Shown here: positions 8,806-19,366 of the stretch, one piece after another
Layout of the letters: every line of letters begins with the position of its first letter
How positions within the stretch are numbered: position 1 is the stretch's first letter
Assembly (NCBI GenBank): GCA_934045075.1
Contig: OW203744.1
Coordinates: 7,007,795-7,071,794, forward strand
Direction of reading: 5' to 3'
Length of the DNA stretch: 64,000 nt
Source: Yponomeuta sedellus
Lineage: Eukaryota > Arthropoda > Insecta > Lepidoptera > Yponomeutidae
Position numbers and translations under genes: made by a program
Notes under the pieces: generated by a model
Seen by the model: only the letters and a program-made list of their open reading frames with translations
Databases searched by the model: none
Told to the model about the DNA's origin: nothing

Positions 8806-11337
8806 ATGAATAATACGGCTGCATTATTAGATTTATTAGATAGCTCATCAGACGACGATTCCGATTTGGAGTTCGATATGCAAATTGCATTAGCGCACTC
8901 CAAAACGCGATCAGTTTGGATTGAAAATCATATCAAATTTAGAAAAAGCCGGGGTGAATTTAATCTTTACGAAGATCTTTCCGATAAAAAATTTGAAATA
9001 TACTTTAGAAAGTCAAAGGAAACTTTTCTTGAAATACATAATATGATTAAGGCGGATATTCAAAAACAAAACACAAACATGCGGGAAAGCATCTCTTCTG
9101 AACAACGACTTGCCGTTTGTTGAAGGTGAGTAATAACAAGACAAATAACTTATTGATCATTTTTTTATTAATTAGATTCGAAAGAAATTAAATAAGTAGG
9201 TACTGGCTCTTGCCATACAGTTGAAAATATTTAAACAAGTGTGTACAATCACGTCTAATAATAAGTAAACAATAAGTAATAAAATAACCACGATAATTTT
9301 ACAATAATTTGTCAACTAAACAGTGCCAATGTAGACTACGATCTTACAAAATATTACATGTTCAAATAAATACTTCCTTAAGAAATTGAACTTGAATTTC
9401 TTTACATATCTACATATTAATGCATGCGACTGTACCTACTGATATCTCACTACTCAAAGTTATATTCCTCTAAATAATTGCGAATATTTAAAGATTGTGA
9501 AGTATGATGTTCCTCTGAAACGTAAGCGGGATTGGCCTGCACACTATTGGGTGATGTGATGTTTGTTTGGTTCGGTTGTGGGCTGGATTGAGGTGGTGAT
9601 GTATACTGATCGGAATACTGAGGACTAAATTGAGGTAGTGATATTTGATTGGAAAACTGTGAGCTGGATTGAGGCGGTGATGTTCGTGGATTGGATAATT
9701 GTGGACTTGATTGAGGTGGTGGTGTAAGTTGATTAGAGCTCTCATAGTTAGATGATGATGAAGCGGAACGTGATGAACTGGTATATATAGGCAACTGGAA
9801 TGGTACATCGGCTCTAAAGTTATACACAGTTGCAGTTGGTGTTACGGTCGAATTACTCAATGTAGCCAAATGCTCTTCTTTTGCTTCCATAACAATATTA
9901 AATATTTGGCGCTGTACTTTAAGTTGCAGTTGTTCTGGAAGTGTTTGAGTAGTTAACCGCATACTATTAAAAAAGGTTTCTAAAGCGCTAACCGGCTTAG
10001 CAGCAGTTGCAGAAGAAAGCAATATTTGTCTCCTTAATGTATCCCTTTCTGTAGATCTCTGTTCTCTTTTTCTTTGTTCCTTTTCCAGCAACGAGACTTG
10101 CCTTTTTCTTAGGGGGATTTAAATCCCCGTATGGTTGTTCTACTAAATTATCGTTAGACTCGTCATTTTGAAGAGGTTGGTCTTCGTTGTCTAGGGATTC
10201 CTCTTGCCTTGCTACGTTCGAGGACCTTGAGCGGTTTTGCATACTAGGCAACAGAAACGCCATCTGTTCTTCATATTTCCATGATGTCTTCGAAGTAGCT
10301 GCTTGACCAGTAACAGTTTTTTTTTAGCAAGTGCTTGACGATAACCATCCCTCAACTTTTTCCAAAGACCACGAGCTTCCTTTACTAAAACAAACAAAAA
10401 TTGTTACAGATATTGGTCGACTGGTGATTCTTTTCGGAGTATTGCCTTCAGTTATAGAATGGGCGAATCAACTGTCTAAAATATTGTGGAAGAAGTATGT
10501 GACGCCTTGTGGAAACATTTGCAGCCAAAAGTTTTGCGTGAACCGAGTAAATATGAATGGGAACAAATTGCCACGGCATTTAAGAAAGATTGTCAGTTTG
10601 ACCACTGTTGCGGAGCAATCGATGGTAAACATGTTACCATTCAATGTCCACCGAATTCAGGATCAAACTTTTTCAACTATAAAAAAACATACTCTATAGT
10701 TTTACTAGCTGTAGCTGATTCACAACGCAAGTTTGTTGTCGTAGATATTGGATCCGTGGGTCGATTCAGTGACAGCGGTATATTAAACGACAGCGAATTT
10801 GGAAAGAAACTGAAAAGTGGTAATTTACCGTTGCCCGAAGAAGAACCGGTAATTTACGGGGGAGTAGATTTGCCTTATATCTTTGTCGGAGATGAAGCCT
10901 TCCCATTAACGAAACATTTGATGCGGCCATATCCAAAAGATAGATTAAATGAAAGTCGCAAAATATTTAATTATAGACTCTCCAGAGCACGTCGACTTGT
11001 TGAGAATGCTTTTGGAATAATGGCTAGTCGATGGAGGGTATACAGAAGACCAATCGAATGTAAAGTTGAATTGGCGGACAAAATCGTGAAGGCTACAGTG
11101 GTTTTGCACAATTTTTTTATACAAAACTCAAACATACATTACTTTAATCATGACCGAAATGCAAATTTTATCGCTCAAGAAGAAAATCAGCTTTTACCGC
11201 TGAGTCACAGAGGATTTCATCATTCAGACGATAGTTTTATGATTCGGGAGGAATTTTGCCACTATTTTAATACAAATGGCGCTATACCGTGGCAATCGAC
11301 TCGAATTCAGCGTAGACTGTTCACGACAAGACGATGA
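8806..11337 (+). pseudogene. Harbinger DDE transposase, two exons, broken
   Basis: Exon 1 (8806-9125) encodes MNNTAALLDLLDSS and the usual N-terminal helices, ending in EQRLAVC, a premature TGA and a GTGAGT donor. Exon 2 (10410-11337, acceptor TTACAG) opens with TGDSFRSIAFSYRMGESTV, a stop, then the catalytic domain. GAIDGKH carries the first Asp, VGRFSDSGIL the second, and ARRLVENAFGIMASRWRVYRRP the catalytic Glu; PYIFVGDEAF is also present. The DDE domain from 10486 to 11337 is fully open (283 codons), but at least two in-frame stops precede it. The intron (9126-10409) contains exon 2 of the minus-strand partner gene. Confidence 0.88.
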
Positions 11338-11757
11338 CTTCACTATACAAAGCAAATTAATCTATTTCAATATCACATTTCTCATAATCACACTGCCAAG
11401 GGGCGATTGTTTCTAAAAACTATCAAATCACTCGATTTTTTCGTTTACTTTATTCAAATAATTATTTCAACTCATTAATCAATTTTTCAAAATCATACTT
11501 AGATATTAATAATCTACACATGTTTAAGCGTTATTTGTATTTAGTATATCACTAAATTCTTTAAATAAATAATTACCATGATGTAAGTCGCATTCTTTTG
11601 TCACCTCTTTCCACGCCGTTTCCTTTAAATCGCTATGCTTGTATTCTTCACAGTCCATTTTCCAGAGACATGGATATTTACGCACACTTTCAATCAATCG
11701 CTCCATTGTTGGTGTGCTAGACGTGCTTGCAGACTTATAAACGTAAGGAATAAACAA
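9450..11757 (-). pseudogene. MADF-type DNA-binding partner of Harbinger, broken
   Basis: Exon 1 (11577-11757) contains MERLIESVRKYPCLW and the conserved Trp spacing of a MADF/Myb-SANT-like domain, ending at a GTAATT donor. Exon 2 starts at 10384 after a TTTTAG acceptor with VKEARGLWKKLRDGYRQAL, completing the domain. After a homopolymer (near 10316-10325) the frame slips, giving MAFLLPSMQNR, then slips again near 10090 into a C-terminal part with ALETFFNSMRLTTQTLPEQ and Pro/Gln/Ser-rich repeats. Such proteins normally bind the element ends and help import the transposase into the nucleus. Start codon alternatives are 11757 and 11706. Its intron contains the transposase DDE exon on the other strand. 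Confidence 0.78.
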
Positions 11758-11808
11758 CCTTCTTTAGTGGAAGTCGGCGCTGCAATGATATGGGTCAGTT
11801 GGCACTGC

Positions 11809-11856
11809 CGCACCCCGCGTCCCGCACCTCGAGTCCCGCACCCCGCATCCCGCACC
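11809..11856. repeat. 14-bp minisatellite, three copies
   Basis: The unit cgcaccccgcgtcc is repeated three times with small changes and is followed by a partial fourth copy. It lies in the right arm of the Harbinger element, outside its genes. Confidence 0.7.
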
Positions 11857-11857
11857 G

Positions 11858-12171
11858 TCACTGCATATCCCGTGCACAACAATGAAAAAATTGTAATAGG
11901 TACCTACTCCTACTGGCTTTCTAAGTATTATTTCAAAAACAAATATTTACCTACCCCTTGAAAATCTCGCATACCTTTCGAAGTCACCTGTATAACATCT
12001 ATCGGCAGTATCTTACGATATATTTTCATCTTAAGATGATAATATTTTCATAGCGCGATATAGTAAGATATCGCTCGGTATCTTAAGATACCGTACTATG
12101 AAAATATATATTATCTTAGTCGTTTGTGATGCTTCATACGAATTGTATGGTGAGCGATATTTTATATTAAT
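11858..12171. other. Right untranslated arm of the Harbinger element
   Basis: No gene. Multiple copies of AT-rich palindromic subterminal motifs (ttacgatat / tatcttaagat-type) occur between 12000 and 12171 and mirror those of the left arm. These are plausible binding sites for the element's DNA-binding protein (inference). Confidence 0.55.
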
Positions 12172-12212
12172 ATGAAATATTATAGCATCTTAGCCGTCTG
12201 TGACGAGCTTTA

Positions 12213-12525
12213 ATGCCAAATTTTATGGTAACATATCGATATTCCAGCAATGTTTGATATGAAGAGAAAGTATTCAATTACAGACTTACCCGAGCACGGC
12301 GCACCGTTGAAAAGGCTTTTGGAATTATGGGAAATCGTATTAGAGTCTAGTTAACGACTATAGCAACTGATCTCAAGACAGTTGATGACATTTTTCTGCC
12401 ATGTTGCCAACTACATAATTTGTTACGTCGCCAAACTGCTTCGTATATTGCATACAACAGTCCAGATACAAATAACATTGTAAATGGAAATGTACACGGA
12501 GGTAATTGGCATGATGCAAAATAAT
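12213..12525 (+). pseudogene. Older Harbinger transposase, second half
   Basis: After the TTA duplication the older relic resumes. The plus frame reads KVFNYRLTRARRTVEKAF, the Harbinger box with the catalytic Glu, then GIMGNRIRV and a stop, followed by TTIATDLKTVDDIFLPCCQLHNLL, which corresponds to the conserved ACCVLHNF-type helix. It belongs with 7739-8109; the two were one exon before the inner element inserted. Confidence 0.85.
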
Positions 12526-12957
12526 CCTTATGACTGATACTGGGGCCCTCATCTTTCTTCATTGAGGTAAAAACTCCTTCAGTTGCCCACCTCGGAATCT
12601 GTCAATATATTTTGTTTCCCTGTCGTCGGGTTTCAGTTTTTTTGTGTCCTTCTTGCTTGTAGCTGGCGGGAACTCTATAGGTGGAGCCACGATTTTTCGG
12701 AGCTTGGCACCTCTGAGGTGCTGGTTGCTGCCTTGCCCGCCAGGTGAGTTGCTTCGAAGCTTGAGGTGGGGGGCCGTTGGCCTGCCAAAAGGCTTTCTTA
12801 AGCTTGAGGTTGGTTGTGCGAAACAAAATATCTGCCTTTCCCCACTGTTACCTTTCAAAAAAGTTGCCAAGGTCTTTTCTTCGAATAGATGCGTAGGTCA
12901 CGGCGGGATTTGCTGCAGGCCCGCAGATAAAGTGTTCTTTGTGTTAAAAGACCTTCG
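12526..12957. other. No gene recognised
   Basis: A 103-codon minus-strand open frame (12559-12870) is rich in Lys, Pro and Gly and matches nothing I know. Several frames are open over this GC-richer stretch, so it is not convincing as a gene. It forms the left flank of the BEL/Pao insertion. Confidence 0.4.
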
Positions 12958-12962
12958 CCTCA

Positions 12963-13164
12963 TGTTAAGGTTACTTAACTGTTTAGTTATTAAGTGTACA
13001 AACAGATGGCGTTAGTCTTGCAAATAATTAAAATCTACATCGCGCAATCATTTTGTTATCGTGAAACTATATGTAGCTGACAATTTAATATCAATATACG
13101 ATCATTTTCACCTCTATTGCTTCTATTAAAAGCTTTATATTGAGGGATTTTTGGGGCTTATTCA
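12963..13164 (+). repeat. 5' LTR of BEL/Pao element
   Basis: Begins tgttaaggttactt and ends gggcttattca (TG...CA). It matches 19367-19571 apart from one A/G change and a 3-bp indel near the end. Confidence 0.94.
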
Positions 13165-13176
13165 TGGTCCTTCGAG
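13165..13176 (+). promoter_or_regulatory. Primer-binding site, tRNA-Tyr type (12 nt)
   Basis: TGGTCCTTCGAG directly follows the LTR and is complementary to the 3' end of tRNA-Tyr (which ends CTCGAAGGACCA). The match stops after 12 nt. Confidence 0.7.
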
Positions 13177-13846
13177 TTGCTATTGAGCTTTCCGAAGTTG
13201 ACTTTGCGCACGTCCGTTTCACGCCGACAAGGAGTGTCATGCTGCCTATGGTGGTCTAAAGTTTTTCAGCTAAGAAGCAGCATTGGTATCCGGAGAGACG
13301 AGTACACCTTGGACATTTACGTCGGAGCGGGAAGCGGCGAGAGGGGAGCACACCCTATGATATCCAACTTCGGGCGCCATCTTGGATTACTGTCAAAACG
13401 TCATCAACAAGTGTCATAAGCGATTGACAGTTCACTGACGTTTACGGTTGTCAACGTCGAAGCGTCACTTAAACGTCACGTTGACATCTGTCAAATTCTA
13501 GTGTTGCCGTATGTGTGCGTGTACTAGTGTGGACAAACTGTGAGTAGAACTTTTTATAAACATTCAAGATTAATTGCATGAAGAAAGAAGATATTGACTT
13601 TGAATTTTAGCTAAGTGTTTGCATGGACTTAGAATAATTTAGTGAAAAGTGTTCCGACGGGGAACCTATGCCCGATTGTACAGCGGATCGTGTTGAGTTT
13701 TAAACACTTAGAATATTTTTGCTTGGTTTATTTTGGACTTGTAAAAATTTTCAAACTTCATTCATTCGACTTGGAATATTCTTCCGCCAGTTTGCATCAA
13801 CTATTAAAAAAATCCCTAACCTCTTGTAATCTGTATTATTGAAAAC
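13177..13846 (+). other. Leader of the BEL/Pao element
   Basis: Untranslated region between the primer-binding site and the first ATG of Gag-Pol (13847). Several short open frames lack features. The length (about 670 nt) is within the BEL/Pao range. Confidence 0.6.
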
Positions 13847-16800
13847 ATGGCTGATAATTATATGAAATTACAGGATGATCTTTATGTAAAAATTGAAAAA
13901 GGTTTAACTAATTTTAAGAAATCTCCTAGAGATCGTATAACAGTTGGTTACATAGAGGCCCGATTAGAGGCATTGGAGCAAGTTTGGTCTTCGTTTGTTT
14001 CAAATCATGAAAAAATTGTTTATGAAATTAAGAAAGAAGTATTTTTGCAAACAGACTATAGTAAGAATGAAGTGTACGAAAATTGTGGAGAAGTTTACAT
14101 ATATTACAAGGCTTTGTTAAAAGATAAACTAGCAGACTTAAAGAAAACAACAGTCGGATCAATTGAGAACAAAACAAATCAAAACGTAAAATTACCAAAA
14201 ATTGAAATTCCAAAATTTTCTGGTAAGTATGCAGAGTGGCCAAGTTTTCGTGATTTATTTACATCTTTAGTTCACAAAGAGAATACTATTGATAACGTCC
14301 AAAAGCTTCACTATCTCAAAGGTTGTGTAACAGGTGAAGCGGAGCAGTTAATGCGCCATATCCCATGCACGGCAGACAACTATAAAATCTGTTGGAATTT
14401 TCTAGATAATCGTTACAATAATAAAAAATATCAAGCAAATTGTATTCTGAAAAGACTTACTGGTCAAAAGGCTTTGACTTCTGAGTCATCCAGCGCTATT
14501 AGGTGCCTACTAGACACAACTAAAGAATGTTTAAATGCATTACAAAATTTAGGTATAGACATTCGGTCCTGGGATGTGATTGTAATATTTTTAATTATTC
14601 AAAAGCTCGATTCAGAATCACGCAAATTATGGGAGCAGAAAGTTAGTGAGTCTAATGAGGATTTGCCAAGTCTGAAAACTTTTGAAGAGTTTCTCGAAAA
14701 CCGGTTTCGATCTTTAGAGTTTCTAGACTCAAAAATTCAAAAACAAGAAAAACCTACCTATACTCACGTCGCCACTACTGTAGTGACATGTATGTTTTGT
14801 TCGGAAAGCCACAAACTACCAAATTGTAAGAAGTTTTCTAAGGAAACTATCGACGCACGGCGTAATTTTGTCCAAACTCACAAATTGTGTTTTAATTGCT
14901 TGACTCCAAGTCATTCAGTTTATCAGTGTAATCATTCTACAAGATGCCACATTTGCAAAAAAAAGCACCACACTTTACTTCACACCAAATATCCCAAATC
15001 AGCTAGTGGAGCAACCCAAGCTGATCAACCTACAGAAAATAATGTTGTCGCAGCAGTAGTCGAAGGCGCAGCAGCAACTCTGCAGGTTTCAGGTGAAAAT
15101 TCAGATCGTCCAATTGTTACATGTTTCTCAAACACGAGCGATCAAGTGTTGTTAGCGACTGCCTTAGTTAAGGTAAAGTCAAGTAGGAACAACACTTCAG
15201 TCGTGTTGAGATCCTTGCTAGACCAAGGATCACAAGCCTCTTTCGTTACAGAAGCGGCTGTTCAGATGTTAGGTCTCAGAAAGGTAACTGAGACTAGTCT
15301 AATGTCAGGTTTAGGCGGTGATCAGAGCTCGACTTTGGTATCTAAGTCCTCTGTAGTTTTAAAAATTCAGTCCCGTCTAGACCCCAGCTTTACCATCACG
15401 GTCAAGGCTCATGTTTTAGATAAGCTTACGAGCCTTTTGCCAAGCAAAAAGGTGTTTGCAAAGGTAGTACCAGCACTTTCATCCCTCGTACTGGCAGATC
15501 CAATGTTTCATACGCCGAACAAAATAGATCTGTTATTGGGTGCCGAAGTGTATAGTCAGATATTGTTAGAAGGTTTATTCAAGGGTCTGCCGGGATCTTT
15601 AGTTGCGCAACACACAAGATTCGGTTGGATCCTCTCTGGCAAAATACACGACAAGGCTACAGATATCAATCAGGGTGGAAAGTGCGACAACGTCGTTGTT
15701 ATGCACGTAGCTCAGTCTAATGAAGACGAGTTACTGAAAAAGTTCTGGGAGTTAGAATCAGACTTGTCTGCTCAATCAAACAAACACTTAACTCAAGAGG
15801 AAGAAGAATGTGAGAGGCTCTTTATTCAAACTGTTTCTAGAGATGAATCTGGACGTTTTATAGTGAAACTTCCATTCAAATCAGCCAACCCACGTTGCAA
15901 AGTTGGGAAATCAAGAGAAATAGCTCGCAAGCGTTTTCTTATGTTAGAGAGACGGTTGATTAGAAACCCCAAATTTAAAGAAGAGTACACCAAGGTTATT
16001 AATGAATACCTCAGTTTGGGCCACATGAAAGAAGTTAGTGCAAAGGAGATAGATAAATCAGATGCTGTTTATCTGCCTCATCACGCAGTAATCCGTAGCG
16101 ACAAATCTACTTCCAAAGTGCGAGTGGTTTTTGATGCATCGTGCAAGAATTCAAACGGAGTGTCATTAAATGACGACTTGATGGTTGGTCCAGTTCTGCA
16201 GCCGGAATTGCGGCATTTAGTCATGCGGTGGCGTGTCTACCCTATATCACTTGTCGCGGACATCGTCAAGATGTACCGACAAGTGAAAGTGGCGGAGGAA
16301 GACGCAGATTGTCAACGAATTTTGTGGCGTGAAGATCCAAGTGCTGAGCTGCAGCATTTTCGACTTTTAACAGTCACTTTTGGGACTTCCTCTGCTCCAT
16401 ATTTGGCTGTACGTGCTCTTCAAGAATTGGCTCACCAAGAAGGAAGAGATTTTCCGTTGGCAGCAGTCAGAGTCCTCAATGATTTTTATATGGACGACCT
16501 GATGTCTGGCTGTCACTCTGTAGCCGAAGGCGTGCAAATATATGAAGAAATTACACAATTGCTCAAAAGAGGAGGGTTTCCGCTTCAGAAGTTCTCTAGC
16601 AACAATCTAGAATTATTACGCCAAATTAAGGTGGAGACAACTGACAATTCTCTACAAAAAATTGAACTAAAAAATGACGAGGTAATGAAGATTTTGGGAC
16701 TTACGTGGAACAGAGAAGCAGACAAATTTCAATGCACTGTGAAGCTTTCGCTTCTTGAACCACCCATAACAAAAAGGAAAGTCATATCAGATATTGCTCG

Positions 16801-16930
16801 TCTTTTTGACCCTTTGGGTTGGATAGCACCAGTGGTTACCAAGGCAAAGATTTTTATTCAGAGACTGTGGCTGTCTGGTATCGATTGGGATCATCAAGTC
16901 CCTTCTACCTTGGCTCAAGGAGTGGATTGA
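13847..16930 (+). CDS. BEL/Pao Gag-protease-reverse transcriptase polyprotein (frameshifted at the end)
   Basis: One 1,027-codon frame. Residues 117-290 form the DUF1759-type Gag core (PKIEIPKFSGKYAEWPSFRD). Three Cys/His knuckles follow at about 318-380 (CMFCSESHKLPNC, CFNCLTPSHSVYQC, CHICKKKHHTLLH). The DUF1758-type protease box LLDQGSQASF is at about 456. Reverse transcriptase follows, with VADIVKMYRQVKV, TFGTSSAPYLAVRAL and catalytic FYMDD at about 880. The frame stops at 16930 because of a one-base shift near 16913; the next residues of the family (EWIEFRNDL) continue in another frame that runs on to 19055. It would make virus-like particles and cDNA in the cytoplasm but lacks RNase H and integrase as it stands. 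Confidence 0.93.
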   Translation: MADNYMKLQDDLYVKIEKGLTNFKKSPRDRITVGYIEARLEALEQVWSSFVSNHEKIVYEIKKEVFLQTDYSKNEVYENCGEVYIYYKALLKDKLADLKKTTVGSIENKTNQNVKLPKIEIPKFSGKYAEWPSFRDLFTSLVHKENTIDNVQKLHYLKGCVTGEAEQLMRHIPCTADNYKICWNFLDNRYNNKKYQANCILKRLTGQKALTSESSSAIRCLLDTTKECLNALQNLGIDIRSWDVIVIFLIIQKLDSESRKLWEQKVSESNEDLPSLKTFEEFLENRFRSLEFLDSKIQKQEKPTYTHVATTVVTCMFCSESHKLPNCKKFSKETIDARRNFVQTHKLCFNCLTPSHSVYQCNHSTRCHICKKKHHTLLHTKYPKSASGATQADQPTENNVVAAVVEGAAATLQVSGENSDRPIVTCFSNTSDQVLLATALVKVKSSRNNTSVVLRSLLDQGSQASFVTEAAVQMLGLRKVTETSLMSGLGGDQSSTLVSKSSVVLKIQSRLDPSFTITVKAHVLDKLTSLLPSKKVFAKVVPALSSLVLADPMFHTPNKIDLLLGAEVYSQILLEGLFKGLPGSLVAQHTRFGWILSGKIHDKATDINQGGKCDNVVVMHVAQSNEDELLKKFWELESDLSAQSNKHLTQEEEECERLFIQTVSRDESGRFIVKLPFKSANPRCKVGKSREIARKRFLMLERRLIRNPKFKEEYTKVINEYLSLGHMKEVSAKEIDKSDAVYLPHHAVIRSDKSTSKVRVVFDASCKNSNGVSLNDDLMVGPVLQPELRHLVMRWRVYPISLVADIVKMYRQVKVAEEDADCQRILWREDPSAELQHFRLLTVTFGTSSAPYLAVRALQELAHQEGRDFPLAAVRVLNDFYMDDLMSGCHSVAEGVQIYEEITQLLKRGGFPLQKFSSNNLELLRQIKVETTDNSLQKIELKNDEVMKILGLTWNREADKFQCTVKLSLLEPPITKRKVISDIARLFDPLGWIAPVVTKAKIFIQRLWLSGIDWDHQVPSTLAQGVD

Positions 16931-19055
16931 ATTTAGGAACGACTTACAGGCACTTACATCGGTAAATATTCCTCGATGGATCAGAACAAGCTTAGACGAT
17001 AAGTGCGTTGAGCTGCATGGCTTTTCTGACGCATCCAACGCAGCTTATGCAGCTGTCGTATACATACGTGTTATCGATGCACAGGATGATGTGCATGTAA
17101 ACTTAATAACCTCCAAAACTCGAGTCGCACCCATTAAGCAGGTTTCTATTCCACGTCTGGAATTATGTGGTGCGGTATTACTAGCCAGGTTGTTGGTCGA
17201 GGTCGCTGAAACGCTTGACATACCCAATCAGATTCACGCTTGGACCGATTCGTCAATTGTTTTAGCATGGCTGAGGAGTCATCCGAATCGCTGGAAGACG
17301 TTCGTGGCGAATAGGGTATCTGAAATACTCACAAGCATGGAAGGTAATCAGTGGTCACACGTCGCATCCAAGGACAACCCCGCTGACTGTTCCTCAAGAG
17401 GGTTGTTGGCAAGCGAGTTTATTAAAAATCGTCTATGGGAGCGAGGTCCGGAATGGTTGCACAGTCGAGTTATAAGTTACGTCAACACGGACAAAAAGGA
17501 TACACATCTGGAAGAACGAAGACAGAAAGTAATTTGTCACACCACGACAGTTGATGATGAAGACGACCAGATAATATGTAGATTTTCGTCGCTACGAAAA
17601 CTTACAAGAGTCTTGTCGTATTGCCGTAGAGTCCTAGATTGGAGAAAACCTGTAAGTGAGAAACTTAATTCTAGTAAAAGATTAACCGCAAAGGAGTTGC
17701 ATGAAACTCTTATGATATGCATCAAAAGATGCCAAGAACAACATTTTGAAGAGGTCAAAAAACTTCAAATAAATGAACAAGTTTCTAAGAAAAGTAAAAT
17801 TGTCTCATTAAATCCCATTTTAGACAAGTTGGGAATATTACGTGTCGGTGGAAGGATACACAATGCTTCTGTCTCCGATGATATGAAGCATCCTATTATT
17901 CTTCCTCATAAATCACACTTCACAACTCTCCTAATACACGATGCTCACGAAAGGACACTTCATGGTGGTCCTCAACTTGTACTCAATTACCTGAGAAGCA
18001 AGTACTGGGTAGTAGGAGCTAAGAGCGCTGTAAGACAGTTCGTAAGGAAGTGTGTAATTTGTATCCGCTACTCGACTACGTCCAATCAGCAAATGATGGG
18101 TCAATTACCGACTTTTAGAGTTACAGCACATCGACCTTTTCTTAAAAGTGGAGTCGATTACGCAGGTCCGATTAGTATACGTACACACAAAGGTCGTGGA
18201 CATCACGCCACAAAGGGCTATATCTGCTTGTTTGTGTGTATGGCCACTCGCGCGATTCACTTGGAGGCAGTCAGTGATATGACCTCTGAAACCTTCTTGG
18301 CAGCGTTTAAACGCTTTGTTGCTCGAAGAGGCCATGTCGCTGAACTGTGGAGTGATAATGGTACCACTTTCGTGGGAAGCGCGCGAGAACTTAAGAAGTT
18401 AGTCGACTTGGAAAAGTCTGATGTTGCTGCAGAAATAGCTGACTGGTTGGCTACAAATGGCACTACGTGGCATTTCATCCCTCCCCGTTCTCCAAATTTT
18501 GGAGGATTGTGGGAAGCTGGCATTAAATCAACCAAGCACCATCTGAAGCGAATTCTAAGCGATAGTACCCTCACGTTTGAGGAAATGACAACAGTTTTGT
18601 CGCAAATTGAGGCTTGCCTCAATTCTAGGCCCATTTCACAATTGTCCAACAACCCTGAAGATCCTAGCCCATTGACACCAGGTCACTTTTTGGTTGGTGA
18701 ACCGTTAGTGTTAGTACATGATGCCAATTATGAACATTCGACAATAAGCAGTCTGAAAAGATGGCATTTGACCCAAAAAATTATTCAAGACTTTTGGCGT
18801 AGATGTCATCAAGAATATCTGACTCAGCTTCAACATAGGTACAAATGGACCGAACAGATTCCAGAACCTGAAATCGGAAGTGTGGTGTTAGTTAAGGAGG
18901 ACGACTTACCTCCATCTAAGTGGCTCTTTGGACTTGTTATAGATAAACATCCGGATTTGGACAAACTTACTAGGGTCGTCACTCTTAAATACAAGGGAAA
19001 CACAATGAAAAGACCATTGTCAAAACTCATCCCTTTACCTATTATAGATTGCTAG
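16914..19055 (+). CDS. BEL/Pao RNase H, integrase and C-terminal domain
   Basis: Continuation of the polyprotein in a shifted frame; the first internal ATG is at 17091. It begins EWIEFRNDLQALTS, then RNase H (GFSDASNAAYAAVV, VPRLELCGAVL-type SIPRLELCGAVLLA, AWTDSSIVLAWL). Next comes the integrase zinc finger (HERTLHGGPQ..CVICIR) and the catalytic core: GVDYAGPIS (Asp), LWSDNGTTFVG (Asp) and NFGGLWEAGIKS (Glu). The end is a DUF5641-like domain (WLFGLVIDKHPDLDKLTRVV). All catalytic residues are present. Without the frameshift upstream the element would look competent; as it is, this part lacks its own start. Confidence 0.92.
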   Translation, partial: LKEWIEFRNDLQALTSVNIPRWIRTSLDDKCVELHGFSDASNAAYAAVVYIRVIDAQDDVHVNLITSKTRVAPIKQVSIPRLELCGAVLLARLLVEVAETLDIPNQIHAWTDSSIVLAWLRSHPNRWKTFVANRVSEILTSMEGNQWSHVASKDNPADCSSRGLLASEFIKNRLWERGPEWLHSRVISYVNTDKKDTHLEERRQKVICHTTTVDDEDDQIICRFSSLRKLTRVLSYCRRVLDWRKPVSEKLNSSKRLTAKELHETLMICIKRCQEQHFEEVKKLQINEQVSKKSKIVSLNPILDKLGILRVGGRIHNASVSDDMKHPIILPHKSHFTTLLIHDAHERTLHGGPQLVLNYLRSKYWVVGAKSAVRQFVRKCVICIRYSTTSNQQMMGQLPTFRVTAHRPFLKSGVDYAGPISIRTHKGRGHHATKGYICLFVCMATRAIHLEAVSDMTSETFLAAFKRFVARRGHVAELWSDNGTTFVGSARELKKLVDLEKSDVAAEIADWLATNGTTWHFIPPRSPNFGGLWEAGIKSTKHHLKRILSDSTLTFEEMTTVLSQIEACLNSRPISQLSNNPEDPSPLTPGHFLVGEPLVLVHDANYEHSTISSLKRWHLTQKIIQDFWRRCHQEYLTQLQHRYKWTEQIPEPEIGSVVLVKEDDLPPSKWLFGLVIDKHPDLDKLTRVVTLKYKGNTMKRPLSKLIPLPIIDC

Positions 19056-19366
19056 ATTTGATATAGATACATTAAGTTTTATTTTTACAACGCTTTTTAT
19101 TTTTACTAATTGTCATTTACTTTTCTCGGTATGTAACAATTGTACGCGGTTTTAACTGGATTTAATGAAATTGTTGCATTTGTTTACAGTTGTCAATCTA
19201 CGTTCACTTTACACTTGTTGCTTTTTTATTAACAATGTCAAAGATTATATTCTGATTGTTGCGTTTAAATTATAAGATGATTCGATTTTAGGGTTACTAT
19301 GTACAATTACTCGTTACAGCTTTTATATTTTTTCTTTTGTCTGGACTGCGTCCATGGCGGCCGGAA
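19056..19366 (+). other. 3' untranslated region of the BEL/Pao element
   Basis: No coding sequence; AT-rich. A short purine-rich run (catggcggccggaa) immediately precedes the 3' LTR and could be the polypurine tract. Confidence 0.6.

Larger units (their letters stand above)
8110..12209. mobile_element. PIF/Harbinger DNA transposon nested in an older Harbinger
   Basis: The 4,100-bp element has 38-bp perfect terminal inverted repeats (starting agctcgtcacagacgg, at 8110-8147 and 12172-12209), flanked by TTA duplications. The subterminal regions repeat AT-rich palindromic motifs (tatcgtaagat-like). It carries the two genes expected of an autonomous Harbinger: a DDE transposase on the plus strand and a MADF-type DNA-binding protein on the minus strand. 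Their exons interleave. Both genes are now broken. The target was the DDE domain of an older Harbinger copy, so the ages of the two are ordered. Confidence 0.92.

Noticed and set aside
9488..9808. His/Pro-rich minus-strand open frame
   Set aside because: Shadow frame of the Pro/Gln/Ser-rich C-terminus of the MADF-type gene.
12559..12870. Minus-strand 103-codon open frame
   Set aside because: Several overlapping frames are open over the same GC-rich stretch and none has recognisable features.
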